In this document: piece after piece, positions 39,882 through 52,100 of the stretch
How positions within the stretch are numbered: position 1 is the stretch's first letter
How the letters are laid out: each line of letters begins with the position of its first letter
NCBI GenBank assembly: GCA_009739215.1
Contig: VSJF01000005.1
Location: forward strand, 2,211,161-2,275,160
Reading direction: 5' to 3'
From: Floccularia luteovirens
Taxonomy: Eukaryota; Basidiomycota; Agaricomycetes; Agaricales; Squamanitaceae
DNA length: 64,000 nt
Notes under the pieces: model-generated
What the model saw: the letters and a program-made list of their open reading frames with translations, nothing else
Database searches by the model: none
Told to the model about the DNA's origin: nothing
Made by a program: the position numbers and the translations under genes

Positions 39882-41124
39882 TTCAGTGGAAGATATTCAT
39901 AGCATTATATTTATATTTTACGAAGACTTGGACAAATATATAGTATACATACCATACTCAATATTTCTATAGAGATTCTTATTGTGTACAGTACACACGT
40001 GATTTCAGAACATGTATGGATTCCGAAAAGCTGAGAGTATCGATTATCTGAATCCATTTCCTTGCGTCTCCACCCACTAGCCTGGTTTAGTCTTTCTAGA
40101 AATCCGGAAAAGGCGATGTTTCTCTGGCAATTTATCTCACGTACACATCCGGACGCGAAAATGCAACTGCGGGCTCGGGAACTCTATACTGTGAAAGTGA
40201 TCATCGATTCAAGACCGCCATATTGTCATATGTGACGATGTGCATAGCATTTTCATCTCCAATGGGTCTGGTACTCGGTCAAACGATACTGTAACGCAGG
40301 AATACGATAGATAATATCCACAACTCCAGAACACGTTGTCCCTTCTGACATCCTGACCATGAAGATGATGAGCTCAAGTGGATACTCTCCTTCTTGGTAC
40401 TTCGACTTCAAACTTCTAGAACTTGTCGCTACATGTTCGCTGTGCCCTTTCTTTGTACTCCCGGTTGGACGTTAGCTGAAGTTGTCATATTCAGAGTACG
40501 AATAAATGTCTGGCGTTGCTATAATAGCACGCACAAAGCGTGCATCTATCGCCTTGTCTCATACCGTGTCAGGATTTTGTCCCCTTGTAGCTTTGCTACG
40601 GACACTTTTCTCAGCAATATTTCATCCTCGGTCCAAGCCTTTGCGCACTGGCTTCGGTTTTGGCAATAGTAAACTACACGCACAACAAACCTCTGGCGCA
40701 TCATGTACGAACTTATATGCTCGGTGACCTATATCAAATAATGGCAGAGATTATTGTCAACATTTCGACGAAGCAAATTATACAGAAACAGTGCTCTTAT
40801 TCCTTTCATTTGTCCTGATCTATTCCATGTCTTGGCACTTCCAAAACCTGTACTCGATTTAGTTGATAGGCATGAAAAGGACGCATGTCCAAGACCCAAT
40901 CTATTAATTCATTCTTCCAAGACACACAAGGACCCACATCCATTCTCAATTTATACAAAATGGATCATATTCAGTTGTGGACGGGGAGCCGCTCTTATTT
41001 GTGCCTTGGTGTCTGGCGTCATCGGTTTGCGAACTGTTGTACTCCGAAACCAGGATATAATGGAGCTTTGACACGACTTACGTGTGATCTTCAACTCTAA
41101 CCTACACCATCACATCGCATAACC
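39882..41124. other. Intergenic
   Basis: 1.2 kb without a supported gene. Short frames on both strands lack family resemblance and splice logic. Confidence 0.5.
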
Positions 41125-42318
41125 ATGTCCACTGAACAGGTAAACTTCTCTGTCCCAGATGCTTCCAAAGAGGAGGTCATCTCCCAAGAGGAACAAAGTC
41201 GTCCCGAATGGTATAACCGTACTTGTTCTACGATCGACAAGAAGACGCCTTTGAGCGGTTCCAAGCTCAGTCTGCAAACCATGCATGCAGTCCTGACTAA
41301 TGCTATTAGGATGTGGGACGTTGGCCAGGTGGTTTTAATCTCAATATATGGGTACTTCAGCATTTTGACCTCATTTGATGCTCCAGACTATTACTTGCTG
41401 CTTTGTCCCCCCAGCTGGAACTTCCATCCAGCAGGAGAAAGTCAAAGCTGTTCTCAAAGGTTGGGAAGAATTTGTCAATCTTGAATTCAAATTCGTTCAG
41501 GGCAAAACTGCAGATATTCGAATTGCTTTCAACGAAAGGGATGGATCTTGGTCTTATGTTGGCCTTGATATTATGTCTATCCCGAAGAACCAAACAACTA
41601 TGAATCTCGGATGGATCAGTAAGAAACCTGAGACCACAGAAGACGATATAGGTGTCATTCTACATGAATTTGGACACTCCATGGGGCTTTTGCATGAACA
41701 TCAATCTCCTAGGCGTGGTGATGTGATTACATTAGACGAACCAGGTTAGTGCATTTTTGACATCAGAATCATTTATGACTCATGTGTATGTTTCAATAGC
41801 TGTCATTGAATTCTATACTCGCACACAAGGTTGGACGGAAGAGGACGTACGCCAACAAATCTTGAATGTGTACAATGTTCAAGACGTTAGCAACTTTTCG
41901 AAAATGGACTTGAAGTCAATCATGATGCGAGTTGACATATTCTGAAATTCATTGATGTTTCAATTAATCGCCATTTCTTTGTAGGTACTTCATGCCAGCG
42001 GCGATGAACGTTGAGAACATTGAAGTGAAGCCCAATAATAAACTTTCCAATATGGACAAAGCATTCATGACCATCAATTATCCTTATCCAAGGAAGGAGA
42101 AAAAAGAGAAGTTCCCCGATTCGAAATGGACAATGGAATTCGCTTTGGATACAGCAGGCGTAGATGCAGAAACAAAAGCAAAGATCGTTGAGGAGTATGA
42201 ACAAGCTGATTATGAAGAAGTGCGCGCATTATTCACTCGTTGGATCATCAACGTTCGTGCTGCGCGTATTAAGGCGGAACTTGCTACTGCTCGTGCTAGT
42301 GCCGCAACGTCTCTGTAG
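41125..42318 (+). CDS. Astacin-like zinc metallopeptidase, copy B (340 aa)
   Basis: Exons: 41125-41328, 41387-41744, 41800-41926, 41985-42318. The zinc site HEFGHSMGLLHEH lies near residue 161, followed by SPRRGD and a Met-turn-like SIMMYF. Exon junctions match copy A (5622-6843) except that copy A has one more intron in exon 1. The third intron begins GCGAGT instead of GT and is needed to give the same MMYFMP junction as copy A, so it is a GC-AG intron. The last 20 residues are an Ala/Arg-rich helix not present in copy A. No signal peptide visible. Substrate unknown. Confidence 0.85.
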
Positions 42319-42658
42319 TGAGCGGACACTGTTTTGTTGTAATAAATTTGTTGTTGTAAACGTATTCATTTGTATCTTAATTGTACCATTATCCTTCCTT
42401 GGAGTTCTGTCAAACCAGAATTAACCCCTGAGGTCAGCACCGTCCCTAAGATACAAAAATGGGTTCCACCATATTGCTGTGCTATGAGTTTGTTCTTAGA
42501 GTGTTGACTCCCACACATCCAGGAAAGTGAATAAAGCCCTCCAAGAAATATTGCATATAGGTATCACTCGGAAAAATATTACATGATCATAAAATCGATA
42601 GCCCTTCCGGTTGTTCATTTTCATCATCATTTTCAAAAAATTAACTGCTGACCAATTA
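42319..42658. other. Intergenic, convergent gene ends
   Basis: Between the ends of two convergent genes; nothing supported. Confidence 0.5.
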
Positions 42659-44175
42659 TTATTGATCGCTGTGCGCCGTGACGACAATGTCCTTCTTTGG
42701 TCGCCTATGCTGTCCTCGCCGCGATTCAGTTGGATACTCGCATTTGAATGATCGGCGAGAACACTGGCTAAGAGAGGGGGGGAAGAAGGAAAAGTATGAT
42801 GGTCAATAAGTATATATACACGGTATAAAAGAGAGAATGGAAGAACACGTACTTGCATGTCTGATCTGGACTTCCTTCCGCTGGACGACCACATGCGATT
42901 TTCCGCTCCCTACAGAAAAGACACGCCAAATTTAGCCGTTTGTCATCTCGTTTCTTGGAAGCAGAGGATTTCGATGACCGAGGCCCTGATTTAGATTTCT
43001 GGGGTGAAGGCCATACATCTTCTTGTTGTATCCATCCTAGAGGTTTTGAGGCCGCATGTAGGTTTGGAGATTCCAGTGCACTCATTGCCGAAGGCGAGCG
43101 AGAGCTAATGTCCCCAGTGGGGGCTGTCTGTCCAGTTGTAAATGCACTATCGTCGGTGTATAGCGGTGTGGTTCTGGTCTCTTCTTTGACAGCAGTTGTC
43201 TGAGAGCGAGATGATTCCATTAAAAAAGTAACATTTGCAGATAATTCAGAATAAGTAGAGTGGTGTTCCGGGGAAATCGGGGGATGGTGAATCGCGAGGG
43301 TATCCATAGAAGAATGAACTGAGGGATCATGGCTGAAGTAGAAGGTAGGGTATATTATTTGATGATAAGGAGAGCTGTGAGTAGTGAACCCTGAATAGGT
43401 CACGTCACCAGGAAGTTCAGATCCGTCGAATTCCATGTCCTCTTGAGGAGATGTGTGAGACTCCACGTTGTGATTATAGGGAGTATCTTTGGGTTTAAAG
43501 TCGTCCTGTGGGGCATGTTTAGGATTGAGGTAGCATCAACACAACACAACTGACCTCAAGATGTGGGCTCTGATAAGACTTTTCATCGTCCTCGTGCGAT
43601 GCTGCAAATGAAGGGGTACGTTGCTGGAAGAAACTCGACGAATATTCTCCAGGGTGGTACATAGTGTTTCCAGTTGAGTCGATGGGCCGTCCAATCGAGA
43701 GACCTCGATAGTCAGGGAAACGTTCCCTTGTTGTGGGACCGTCAATGCATGTCTTCAATTGTTTACGATTTGGTTGAGAAGGGCCGTGTTCCTGGGTGTG
43801 CAACGACTGATGTCTCCCAAAATAACCATCAAGTTTGCTTTGGTCACCATTATTAACTCCCTCAAATACCCCATACTTTTCGTTGCCCATAGGTTCTTAG
43901 TACAAGTAGAAACTAAAAGTGAAACGACTACATACGTTGTCTTGTGGATTTGAAGGACTTCCCATATCACCAAAGTTGGGGTAAGGAAGCGCCGTAGTAT
44001 CACCCCCGGAACCGTTCGCACGATTCGAGTTTCCTAAACAAGCAGTCGAAGCTAGATATTCTGTCCCCGAGTGGGTACGACGAATGGTACGATTGAAACC
44101 ATCAGCCTCACTATTGGCGACAGGGAACGAGGTAACATCTGGGGAGTTCGTGATCGAGTGATGTGGCCAAGACAT
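42659..44175 (-). CDS. C-terminal zinc-cluster transcription factor (440 aa)
   Basis: Exons: 44175-43936, 43875-43555, 43505-42853, 42767-42659. A long Ser/His/Thr-rich, probably disordered region of about 370 residues ends in KKRDDKRLNLACLFCRERK, the start of a Zn2Cys6 cluster with spacing C-x2-C-x6-C-x11-C-x2-C-x6-C. The fifth and sixth cysteines sit on the last exon, separated by an 85-nt intron. A basic stretch (RRGQHRRPKK) follows. The cluster is C-terminal, as in one class of basidiomycete regulators. The first intron (60 nt, branch-like TACTAAG) was chosen because only it keeps the frame. Targets unknown. Confidence 0.8.
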
Positions 44176-45417
44176 TTGGAGAGTGTCTGCCTTGATAAAC
44201 TAAATAACGTAGTGGTACAAGAGACGCCGCAAGGTATATGTTGGATGGCGTCAAAATGCTTGAAGGAAGCGTTTCGTATCTTGAAATTACGGTGTTAGAT
44301 GCCAGAGGTCGAAAATGGGGAATTTGGATGATGGGGATTAGGAGGAGTTGGGTGGGGAATAATGAAGTAAGAGTTGTGGGGTATGGTTGACTATATGGCA
44401 CCCCTGGTTAGTATTATACTCTTAAAATATTGTTTTGGGCTGGTTCTCGCCGACCCGAAGACACCTCGGCTAGGAGGATCATTACCACCCCTTGCCAGAA
44501 ACAATCCACAAACAGAAGATATAATACATTATCTACCACAAGAGAGTTCGGACCTACCGAATGATAAACTGATATACTGATACGGTTGTCGCACTTCAAG
44601 TCAATATTCCCCCGAATGTTGTGGTAGAGTGTGTACCAGCGAGGATTGAAATAGCGAGAGAAGCCAAAGGGACAAAGGATAAGAGAGGTATTCCAGTACT
44701 CCAGTAATCCACTCTTTTGATTGCTCTCAACAAGCTGGTGGGCCACGACTAACCCTCGAGGCCGCGTGCACTTGAATCAATAAAACGTGTCAATGATGCA
44801 GCCTTTTAACCGCTGGGGCTGACTTAATGTCAAGAAGCAACTACTGTTGCAAATATGAATTCAAATAAGTATGTGAATCCGGAGAGCTATTCCCATAGAA
44901 TTTCTTCGTCACATGCCAACCTCTACTTTTGCAAGGAGCGGTTTGATCCTATTCACATCTTCGAATGATCTAGTTCATTTTCGAGAAAGAAAAAAAAAAG
45001 AGGCTAAGCCTGTTGCATTGACGATCAAGCGTTGTGGGAGAAATACCTATAGCATGCTACCTTTATAGGTAAAGTTCCAAACAGACAGGAGGCAATAAAT
45101 TGGCAGCGAGGCAGATCGGGTGGACATGTACTTGAACTGGTTCCTGGCACGTTTTTTGGACAGCCATGTGTATTGGAGGGCCTATCTTTTTTCCGAATGG
45201 TTTGATATTTAACATAAGAGTGGAGAAAGGCTGACTGGCCGGCATTTCAAACTATCTAACCCAGCAGAACGACTTCAAACACCGCGGCACCCCAGATTCT
45301 GTTATTCACAAATGTTTCCGATGTATCACGCAGATCATAGCACACGTTGATTCAAGCTTATTTCGTGGTGTACATTTTATACATACATATATTTACAAGG
45401 GCAATTATTATCAGGTC
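44176..45417. other. Intergenic
   Basis: 1.2-kb promoter-side spacer of the zinc-cluster gene and downstream side of PLC. No gene supported. Confidence 0.5.
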
Positions 45418-48396
45418 TTAGTTGGCTTGTCGAATCCCGACTTTGACAAAAAGTGTAGAGAATAGGTACTGCGAGAGCTGGGTATCGTGCAAAGGCAAGT
45501 GACGATAGCCTAGACAGACCATTATTATTAACAAATAACTCGATTGCATATGAAAATGCCACCGGCTCACCTTTCTGCAGACACCCTAAGGGAGTGCAAT
45601 AGATAGCAATCGGTTCATCATCATCGCCCTTCCCTTCTTGCCTCACACTGAACGTAACAAAAATCAAATCTATCATACCACCAACACAATCAAACGGAAG
45701 GCTTAGTTCTTCCTGCCACAATGGATTGAAGCCATCATTTTTAACTATTTTGGTATAGCAAGAAAGCTTCCGAGCTGAAGTGGCGGTTGTTGCTGTTGCT
45801 TCAGAAGTTGGGGTGTATTTGGCACCTGCAGCCTTGGCAGAGTCTGGAAGGAATGGAGAGTTGGACCAGTCCGGGATGTGAAGGGTAACTTCCACAAAGG
45901 GATCGACGATGGATTTCCCCAAGATTTCTTGACCCCTTGAGTCTTTTGGTCGTGGAAGTTGTTGTGCAGAAATGATCTGACAGGTTGTGGGCATCGGCAC
46001 TTAGGAGGTGGATCATGAGCAACTTAACTTACTGTGACGTCAAGAAAATGTTGAGTACGCTTGGATAGATTTCTTTCGTTATTCAATCGTAATGCTTCGG
46101 GTTTTAATACATAGCCTGCTCTACCGTTACGTTGGAACATCGATTGATTAATCATATATCCAAAATCTGCACAGTTCATTAGTTTAAGGTTTGAACTTCA
46201 AGTCAAGCTTCTCATACCAAAAGTTTGCCAATTAATCGCCACAACCTGAGCACCAGCAGCCCAGTATCGGTGGGGCTCATAATTGGTCGAGTTAACACGC
46301 GTGCCTTTTGGATATATCCGTACCAGATGGGTTTGATTGTGTTTAACTAAATCTTTCATACTAGCTTTCAAAAGCTTGTTCGCAGATGATTCAGATAGCG
46401 AAAAGATGTGTTCAGGGGCGTATTGAATATCTGGATGTATCCCGTGGCATTTGACACCAACTGTGTAGACCAATAAGGAGGCCAATCTGAAGGACATCTT
46501 AACTTTGGGTTTGGTAGGCGCTCCTGAGGTATCCTTTCCGCGCATCTTTCGCCATTTACTCTTGAGATCCTTGATCTCTTCATCGAGGCCCGTGTCCGAA
46601 TCAGAAGTGATAGAGCTAGAAGCTGAAGTGGACGTTGTGGGGGGCGAAACGGACTTGGGTACGGATTTATCAACATCAGCTTTTTCTTGAACTTGTGCCC
46701 TTTCTAAAGATCTTTTAGCTTGCACTGAGGCAAGCTGTTCAACCACATATAGATTCTTCGCCTTTAGGGAGAGTCAATATTTGCAGCAGCATATTCAGGA
46801 AGAGTATCCATACTTTGAGTAAAATCTTATTCCGCAAGCTTTCTGGGCTTGGCAACTCTGTTATCTTTGGACGTCCTTCCACAGGTGCTTGAACAAGAGA
46901 TGAACCGAAAACTTGGGTCATTATATCCACAATCTTATCCTGCTGAGCAACTCCACAGTGGACTTCTGCTGAGATGATGACGGGATATGGAGATGTCACA
47001 AACGCATATTTGGCAACTGCCTCGCAGATGTCTCTTAATGAAACCTTGGATGTTAGGGTATTTCCATGATATATCATTGGTTCCTGATCTCCGTCGTATA
47101 TGTCCACTATCAAAGGAAGTCAGGAACAGAAAAGATATAGGAGCAGTTATAGAGAGAGACCAACACTCAACGCTTCTGCAACTGTGCAGCAAAGCTCGGA
47201 TATAACCTTCTATGGTGCTAACGCCAACAAGCTGGTGTCCAACAAGATAGGTGTTATGGGAGGATGAAATGTAATATTCTGATATCGGGTGAATCATTTC
47301 TTGCCAAATGGGACGGTTCTGTTCAGAGAATGCTGAGTTTTCGGAAGATTTGAGGTATGATTGAAAGTTATCGAGTGTCATGTTAAGTACATGATCCTTC
47401 CCTTGTTCATCAGAAGCTGAGGTAGCGTATTTCATGAATAGATTTTGTAGCTCGCTGTCGTTGAGGGTAGACTACATAGATTGGAGCAATCAAATCGAGC
47501 TGGAAACCAGAAAGTAAAACTGGGAACCTTTTGTATGTCATGCATAAAAGTTTTGAAAGCATTAAGATCGAGAACACCTGGACTAGAGCATATCTTCCCA
47601 TATATCACTTCAATCTCTGGACGCCTCTTGAGAATCTTGACAAAGCGCTGGTAGGCCGGGTAATCGAGATGACCCTTCTTGTTCACATCGACTTTCTGCG
47701 AGGGTATATTAGCATGATTTGGATGTGACTAGTATGAGAACCTAACATCGAAAATAGTTCTCAATTGCGATGGTGTGAGGTTTATGTTCAAACGAAAGCA
47801 CAATCTCTCCACATCATCAAAGTCTAGCACTTGATCGCCCTCTTCATCAGCACCTTTCCAATATTGTCGTTCCCAGACATTCTCTCTGATCTCAGTGTTA
47901 CCAAGGCCAGTCATCAATCCCTGTCTGATGGTGAAATGTTTTCGGAGTGTTACATCCCATATGGCGAAGACGTCGCGTGTTGCAGCAATCATGTGAAGTG
48001 TTTTATAGTTTCCATCCAAGATGTATATTATCGTTATCCATCGTTCCTCAAACTCCTCTGGAAACTTGTATTGAGCTCGATAGTAACGGGTATCTGTACC
48101 AGTGCGCAGTTCCTTAATCGCTTCGATAGGTACTGAGAAATGGATGGTCTCGAAATGTTCTACAGAAACAACAGCAGGTGCTTACCGATCCCACCCTTTC
48201 TAGACTTGTATAAAATACAACCTTCCTCTGGATCAAGGCGAAAAATGGTATCTTTCTTCTTTTTCTCGGATATCTTGGTCATTAGTGTCCCATTTCTAAC
48301 TATATCTGGAATAGACATTTCACTGGTATCAGAGTCACCGGGGATAACAGAACCACTATGTGCGCGATTGCCACCGTCGACGTAGTTGGCAGCCAT
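45418..48396 (-). CDS. PLC1: Phosphoinositide-specific phospholipase C (846 aa)
   Basis: Exons: 48396-48186, 48132-47747, 47695-47528, 47471-47165, 47106-46814, 46761-46218, 46166-46033, 45976-45571, 45509-45418. Order: PH-like region (residues 30-120), EF-hand-like region, X box (ISEYYISSSHNTYL with the first catalytic His; IYHGNTLTSK with the second), an acidic/Ser linker, Y box (HRYWAAGAQVVAINWQTF, NGRAGYVLKP) and a C2 domain (VDPFVEVTLHI), ending in RHLPLHDTQLSQYLFSTLFV. This is the delta-type PLC of fungi; it cleaves PIP2 to IP3 and DAG and is calcium dependent. Divergent from the chitin synthase. Confidence 0.9.
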
Positions 48397-49192
48397 CTTG
48401 AGGATGTGCTTCGCTGAGTGGACTTCGTTGCGTACCCAGCGCTTAGCTCCGTGCTGTGATGGTGCCGTTGTTGTAAAGGTTTTGGGTTTTGATATGAGAT
48501 TGGAGGGCAGAGACTTCCTAATCAGTATTATATAAATTCCTGGTATATACTGATCCTGGTTTCCCTACTGAAGCCTTGAGGCAGGACAAATAGGACCGAT
48601 AGCCCTATATATACGCAACATTTTAAATTTAATGCAAGAACATGTGACACCATTCCAGTGCCTGTACATTGTCAATGTCACCGCATGTCGGTCTCGGTGC
48701 GCACTTAGGTGCGGCCTTAGCGCTAGCGGTCAGAAGTTCAAGCGTTCGTTGACGGTTGATAGTATAGGAATTTTATTATTTTAGAATATTGATCTGTAAC
48801 CACGGCCAACCAAAGCCGGAGTTGTGTCAGGTTGACTTCCATTTGATTTTCCCAGGTTCTCAGTGTCCGCTTTATGCCAAAAATGAAAGACTTTAGTGTA
48901 CAAAAGTACTGAAAGTAGCTAGAGCTTGGTTTTGTTTCACAAAGCCAACACAAAGCCGCGAATTACAGTGACGTTCGGCATAAAACAACAAGGGAAAAAC
49001 ATAGCCGGCATCATTTTGAGTACCACGTGGTGTTTGTAAGCGGTCGTCCACCTCACAAGGCTGCCTTTCCCGCCATTCCATCTCCTCAAGTTTCCCCTTC
49101 CAAGTCTTTCTTTCATCTACTTCTCTTCTCCTACATCGTCACTACATTACCTTCATAACGCGGTCTTCACTGCCCGCTCGTCGCAGTTGTCG
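48397..49192. other. Divergent promoter region
   Basis: 796 bp between PLC (minus) and chitin synthase (plus) starts. Pyrimidine-rich tract at about 49080-49150 just upstream of the synthase, common in fungal promoters. No gene. Confidence 0.5.
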
Positions 49193-52100
49193 ATGAACAG
49201 GAACTCATCTGCAAACATGAACGCTCATCAGCGTCTAGAGTCGGTTACCGACCTCTCCCATCTCACATCTCCCTCGGACGATATCATCCTGGCATGTATT
49301 CGGGAGCGCTTCATGTCAGATAATATATACACTGGCGTTGGCTCATCAGGTCTCGTCGCTTTAAACCCCCACAAGTATGTGGCTTCGAATGCAGACTCTA
49401 TTATGCATAACTACGCCGCCGAGTACCGGGATACCTCGAATCAGAAGGAAAAACTCCCTCCCCATATGTTTCAACTTGCCAACAACGCTTACTACCATCT
49501 AAGAAGGACAACGCAGGACCAGTGCATCTTATTCAGGTCAGTTACTTTTTTTTGGTCACTGCGCAGAGTGACGTGACCTAGTATTATTTTAGCGGAGAAA
49601 CTGGCAGTGGAAAGTCAGAAAATAGACGACTTGCCATTAAAACATTGCTAGAGCTCAGTGTCACCAATCCTGGCAAAAAAGGCTCCAAACTCGCTACTCA
49701 AGTACCAGCTGCCGAATTTGTTCTGGAAACGTTTGGAAATGCCCGCACACTTTTTAACCCCAACGCCTCGCGTTTCGGAAAATATACCGAGCTACAATTT
49801 ACTGACCGAGGGCGACTCTGTGGTGTAAAAACCCTCGATTACTACTTGGAGCGGAATCGTGTCTCGGCAGTTCCATCTGGGGAACGCAATTTCCATATTT
49901 TCTATTATCTTGTCGCTGGCGCAACACCAGAAGAGAGGCAGCATCTCCATCTCCTTGATAAGACGACCTACCGGTACCTTGGTCAACGTAATTCCGGGAA
50001 TAGGATGAATGGTCGACGGGATGACGATGGGACTCGATTCGATCAACTCAAAGTCGCTTTGAAATCCGTCGGTTTCTCTAAACGTCATGTCGCGCAGACG
50101 TGTCAGCTTATTGCCGCTATCTTGCATCTCGGCAACCTCGAGTTTACGATTGATCGTCATCGAAACGAGGATGCTGCTGTCGTACGAAACACGGACGTTT
50201 TGGACATCGTTTCAGATTTCTTGGGCATCCAGCCAGCCGCATTAGAGGCGGCTCTCTCGTACAAGACAAAGCTCGTCAAAAAAGAGCTTTGTACTGTGTT
50301 TTTGGATCCGGATGGTGCTTCCGATAACCGGGACGATCTTGCCAAGACTTTATATTCTCTCCTTTTCGCCTGGATAAACGAGCACATCAATCAGCGTCTC
50401 TGCAAAGATGACTTCAGCTCATTCATTGGTTTATTCGACCTTCCTGGACCTCAGAACATGTCAAGTCGTCCAAACTCACTTGACCAATTCTGTATCAACT
50501 TCGCTAACGAACGTCTGCAAAATTTCATCCAAAAGCGTCTCTTCGAAAGTCACGTGAGCGAGTACAACATGGAAGGCATCTCTCGATTCGTTCCTCAAGT
50601 CCCATATTTCGATAATACGGAATGCATTCGACTTCTACAGAATACACCCGGAGGTCTCATTCACATCATGGATGACCAGGCACGTCGTGCACCCAAAAAG
50701 ACTGACCATAGCATGGTCGAGGCGTTCCAGAAGCGCTGGGGCAATCATTCGTCATTCAAATCTGGTGCCGTTGACCGTAGTGGTTTCCCCACGTTCACTG
50801 TCAACCACTTCAATGGTGCAGTAACGTATTCATCCGAGAATTTCCTCGAACGCAATTTAGATTCCGTTAATCCTGATTTCATCTCACTTTTGCGCGGGTC
50901 CGCTGACGGCAGCGAAGGTTCTGGTTCAATAAACCCTTTCGTTAAAGGGATCTTCTCCTCAAAGGCTATTGCTACGCAAGCACATCCTCGAAATGAAGAC
51001 ACCATTGTTTCAGCTCAACAAGCAGTCAAGCCTATGCGTGCCCCTTCCACTAAGAGAAAAAATACCATCAAACGTATGCCCACCGTAAAAGAAGGTATCG
51101 ACGATGAAAAGGCCGACGAAGATGACTTCAACACGACCCTCTCTTCTGGCGGGATCCCATGTATAGCTGGTGAATTCCGTGCCGCACTTGATACCCTTTT
51201 CGAAACACTCGATGAAACGCAGACCTGGTATGTTTTTTGCATCAACCCCAATGACTCGCAGCTACCGAATCAGCTGGAGGGACGAAGCGTGAAAGGCCAG
51301 ATTCGAAGCATTGGTCTAGCGGAAATCGCTAAGAGATGTGTGACTGTGTTCGAAGTCGGGATGACGCCAGAAGAATTCTGTGATCGATATCGCGACGGAT
51401 TGGAGTCTGGAGGAGTTGTTGAGGGTAGTCCATCAGAAAGAGTTGAGCAAACTCGCACCGCGTTTGGACTGGGTGACCGTGATATAGTGCTTGGTCAACG
51501 CAAGGTATTTTGGTTTCCGAATAATAAGCGTAATCGTTATTGAGATTTATCTATCAGGTTTTCATGTCGCAAAATGCTTTCCACAAGTTGGAAGATCAGA
51601 TCCGGGCGAGCGACGTAGAGGAGCAGAAGCGTAATCGCATGCGAGATGCTGAAGCTGAAGCTGGTCTTGACCCTCGTGGTATCAATGATCCGTACGCCCC
51701 TTACTTATCTCCTAACGAAGAAATGGATACCGCCTGGGGGGGAGGGGCGTTCAACGACGCGTACAACTCTTCAAACCAACACCTACCCCTTGTTTCCAAC
51801 GCTTCACCTTTCCAGCATGCCGACATGTATGAAGATGATTACGACGAGAATAGATCGCAGCGAAGCGAAGACTTCGACCGTCCAAGCAAGTTCACAAGTC
51901 AACGCGACGAGTCTATCTCCAACTTTGGGTCTGAGTCGTATGCACCTTCGAGGAATATGTTCCAAAATACTGACAAACGAGGTTTATTGGAGAAGGAGGC
52001 ACTCGCTGGTGAGATTCAGGAAGGGGAGACGACCGAGGTATTAAAAGAAAGCTCGGCTCGCAGGAGATGGGTAGCAATCTGCTGGTTGTTGACCTGGTGG

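Noticed and set aside
43755..44021. Alternative upstream exon of the zinc-cluster gene in another frame
   Set aside because: It reads through to an early stop; the 60-nt intron 43876-43935 keeps the frame.
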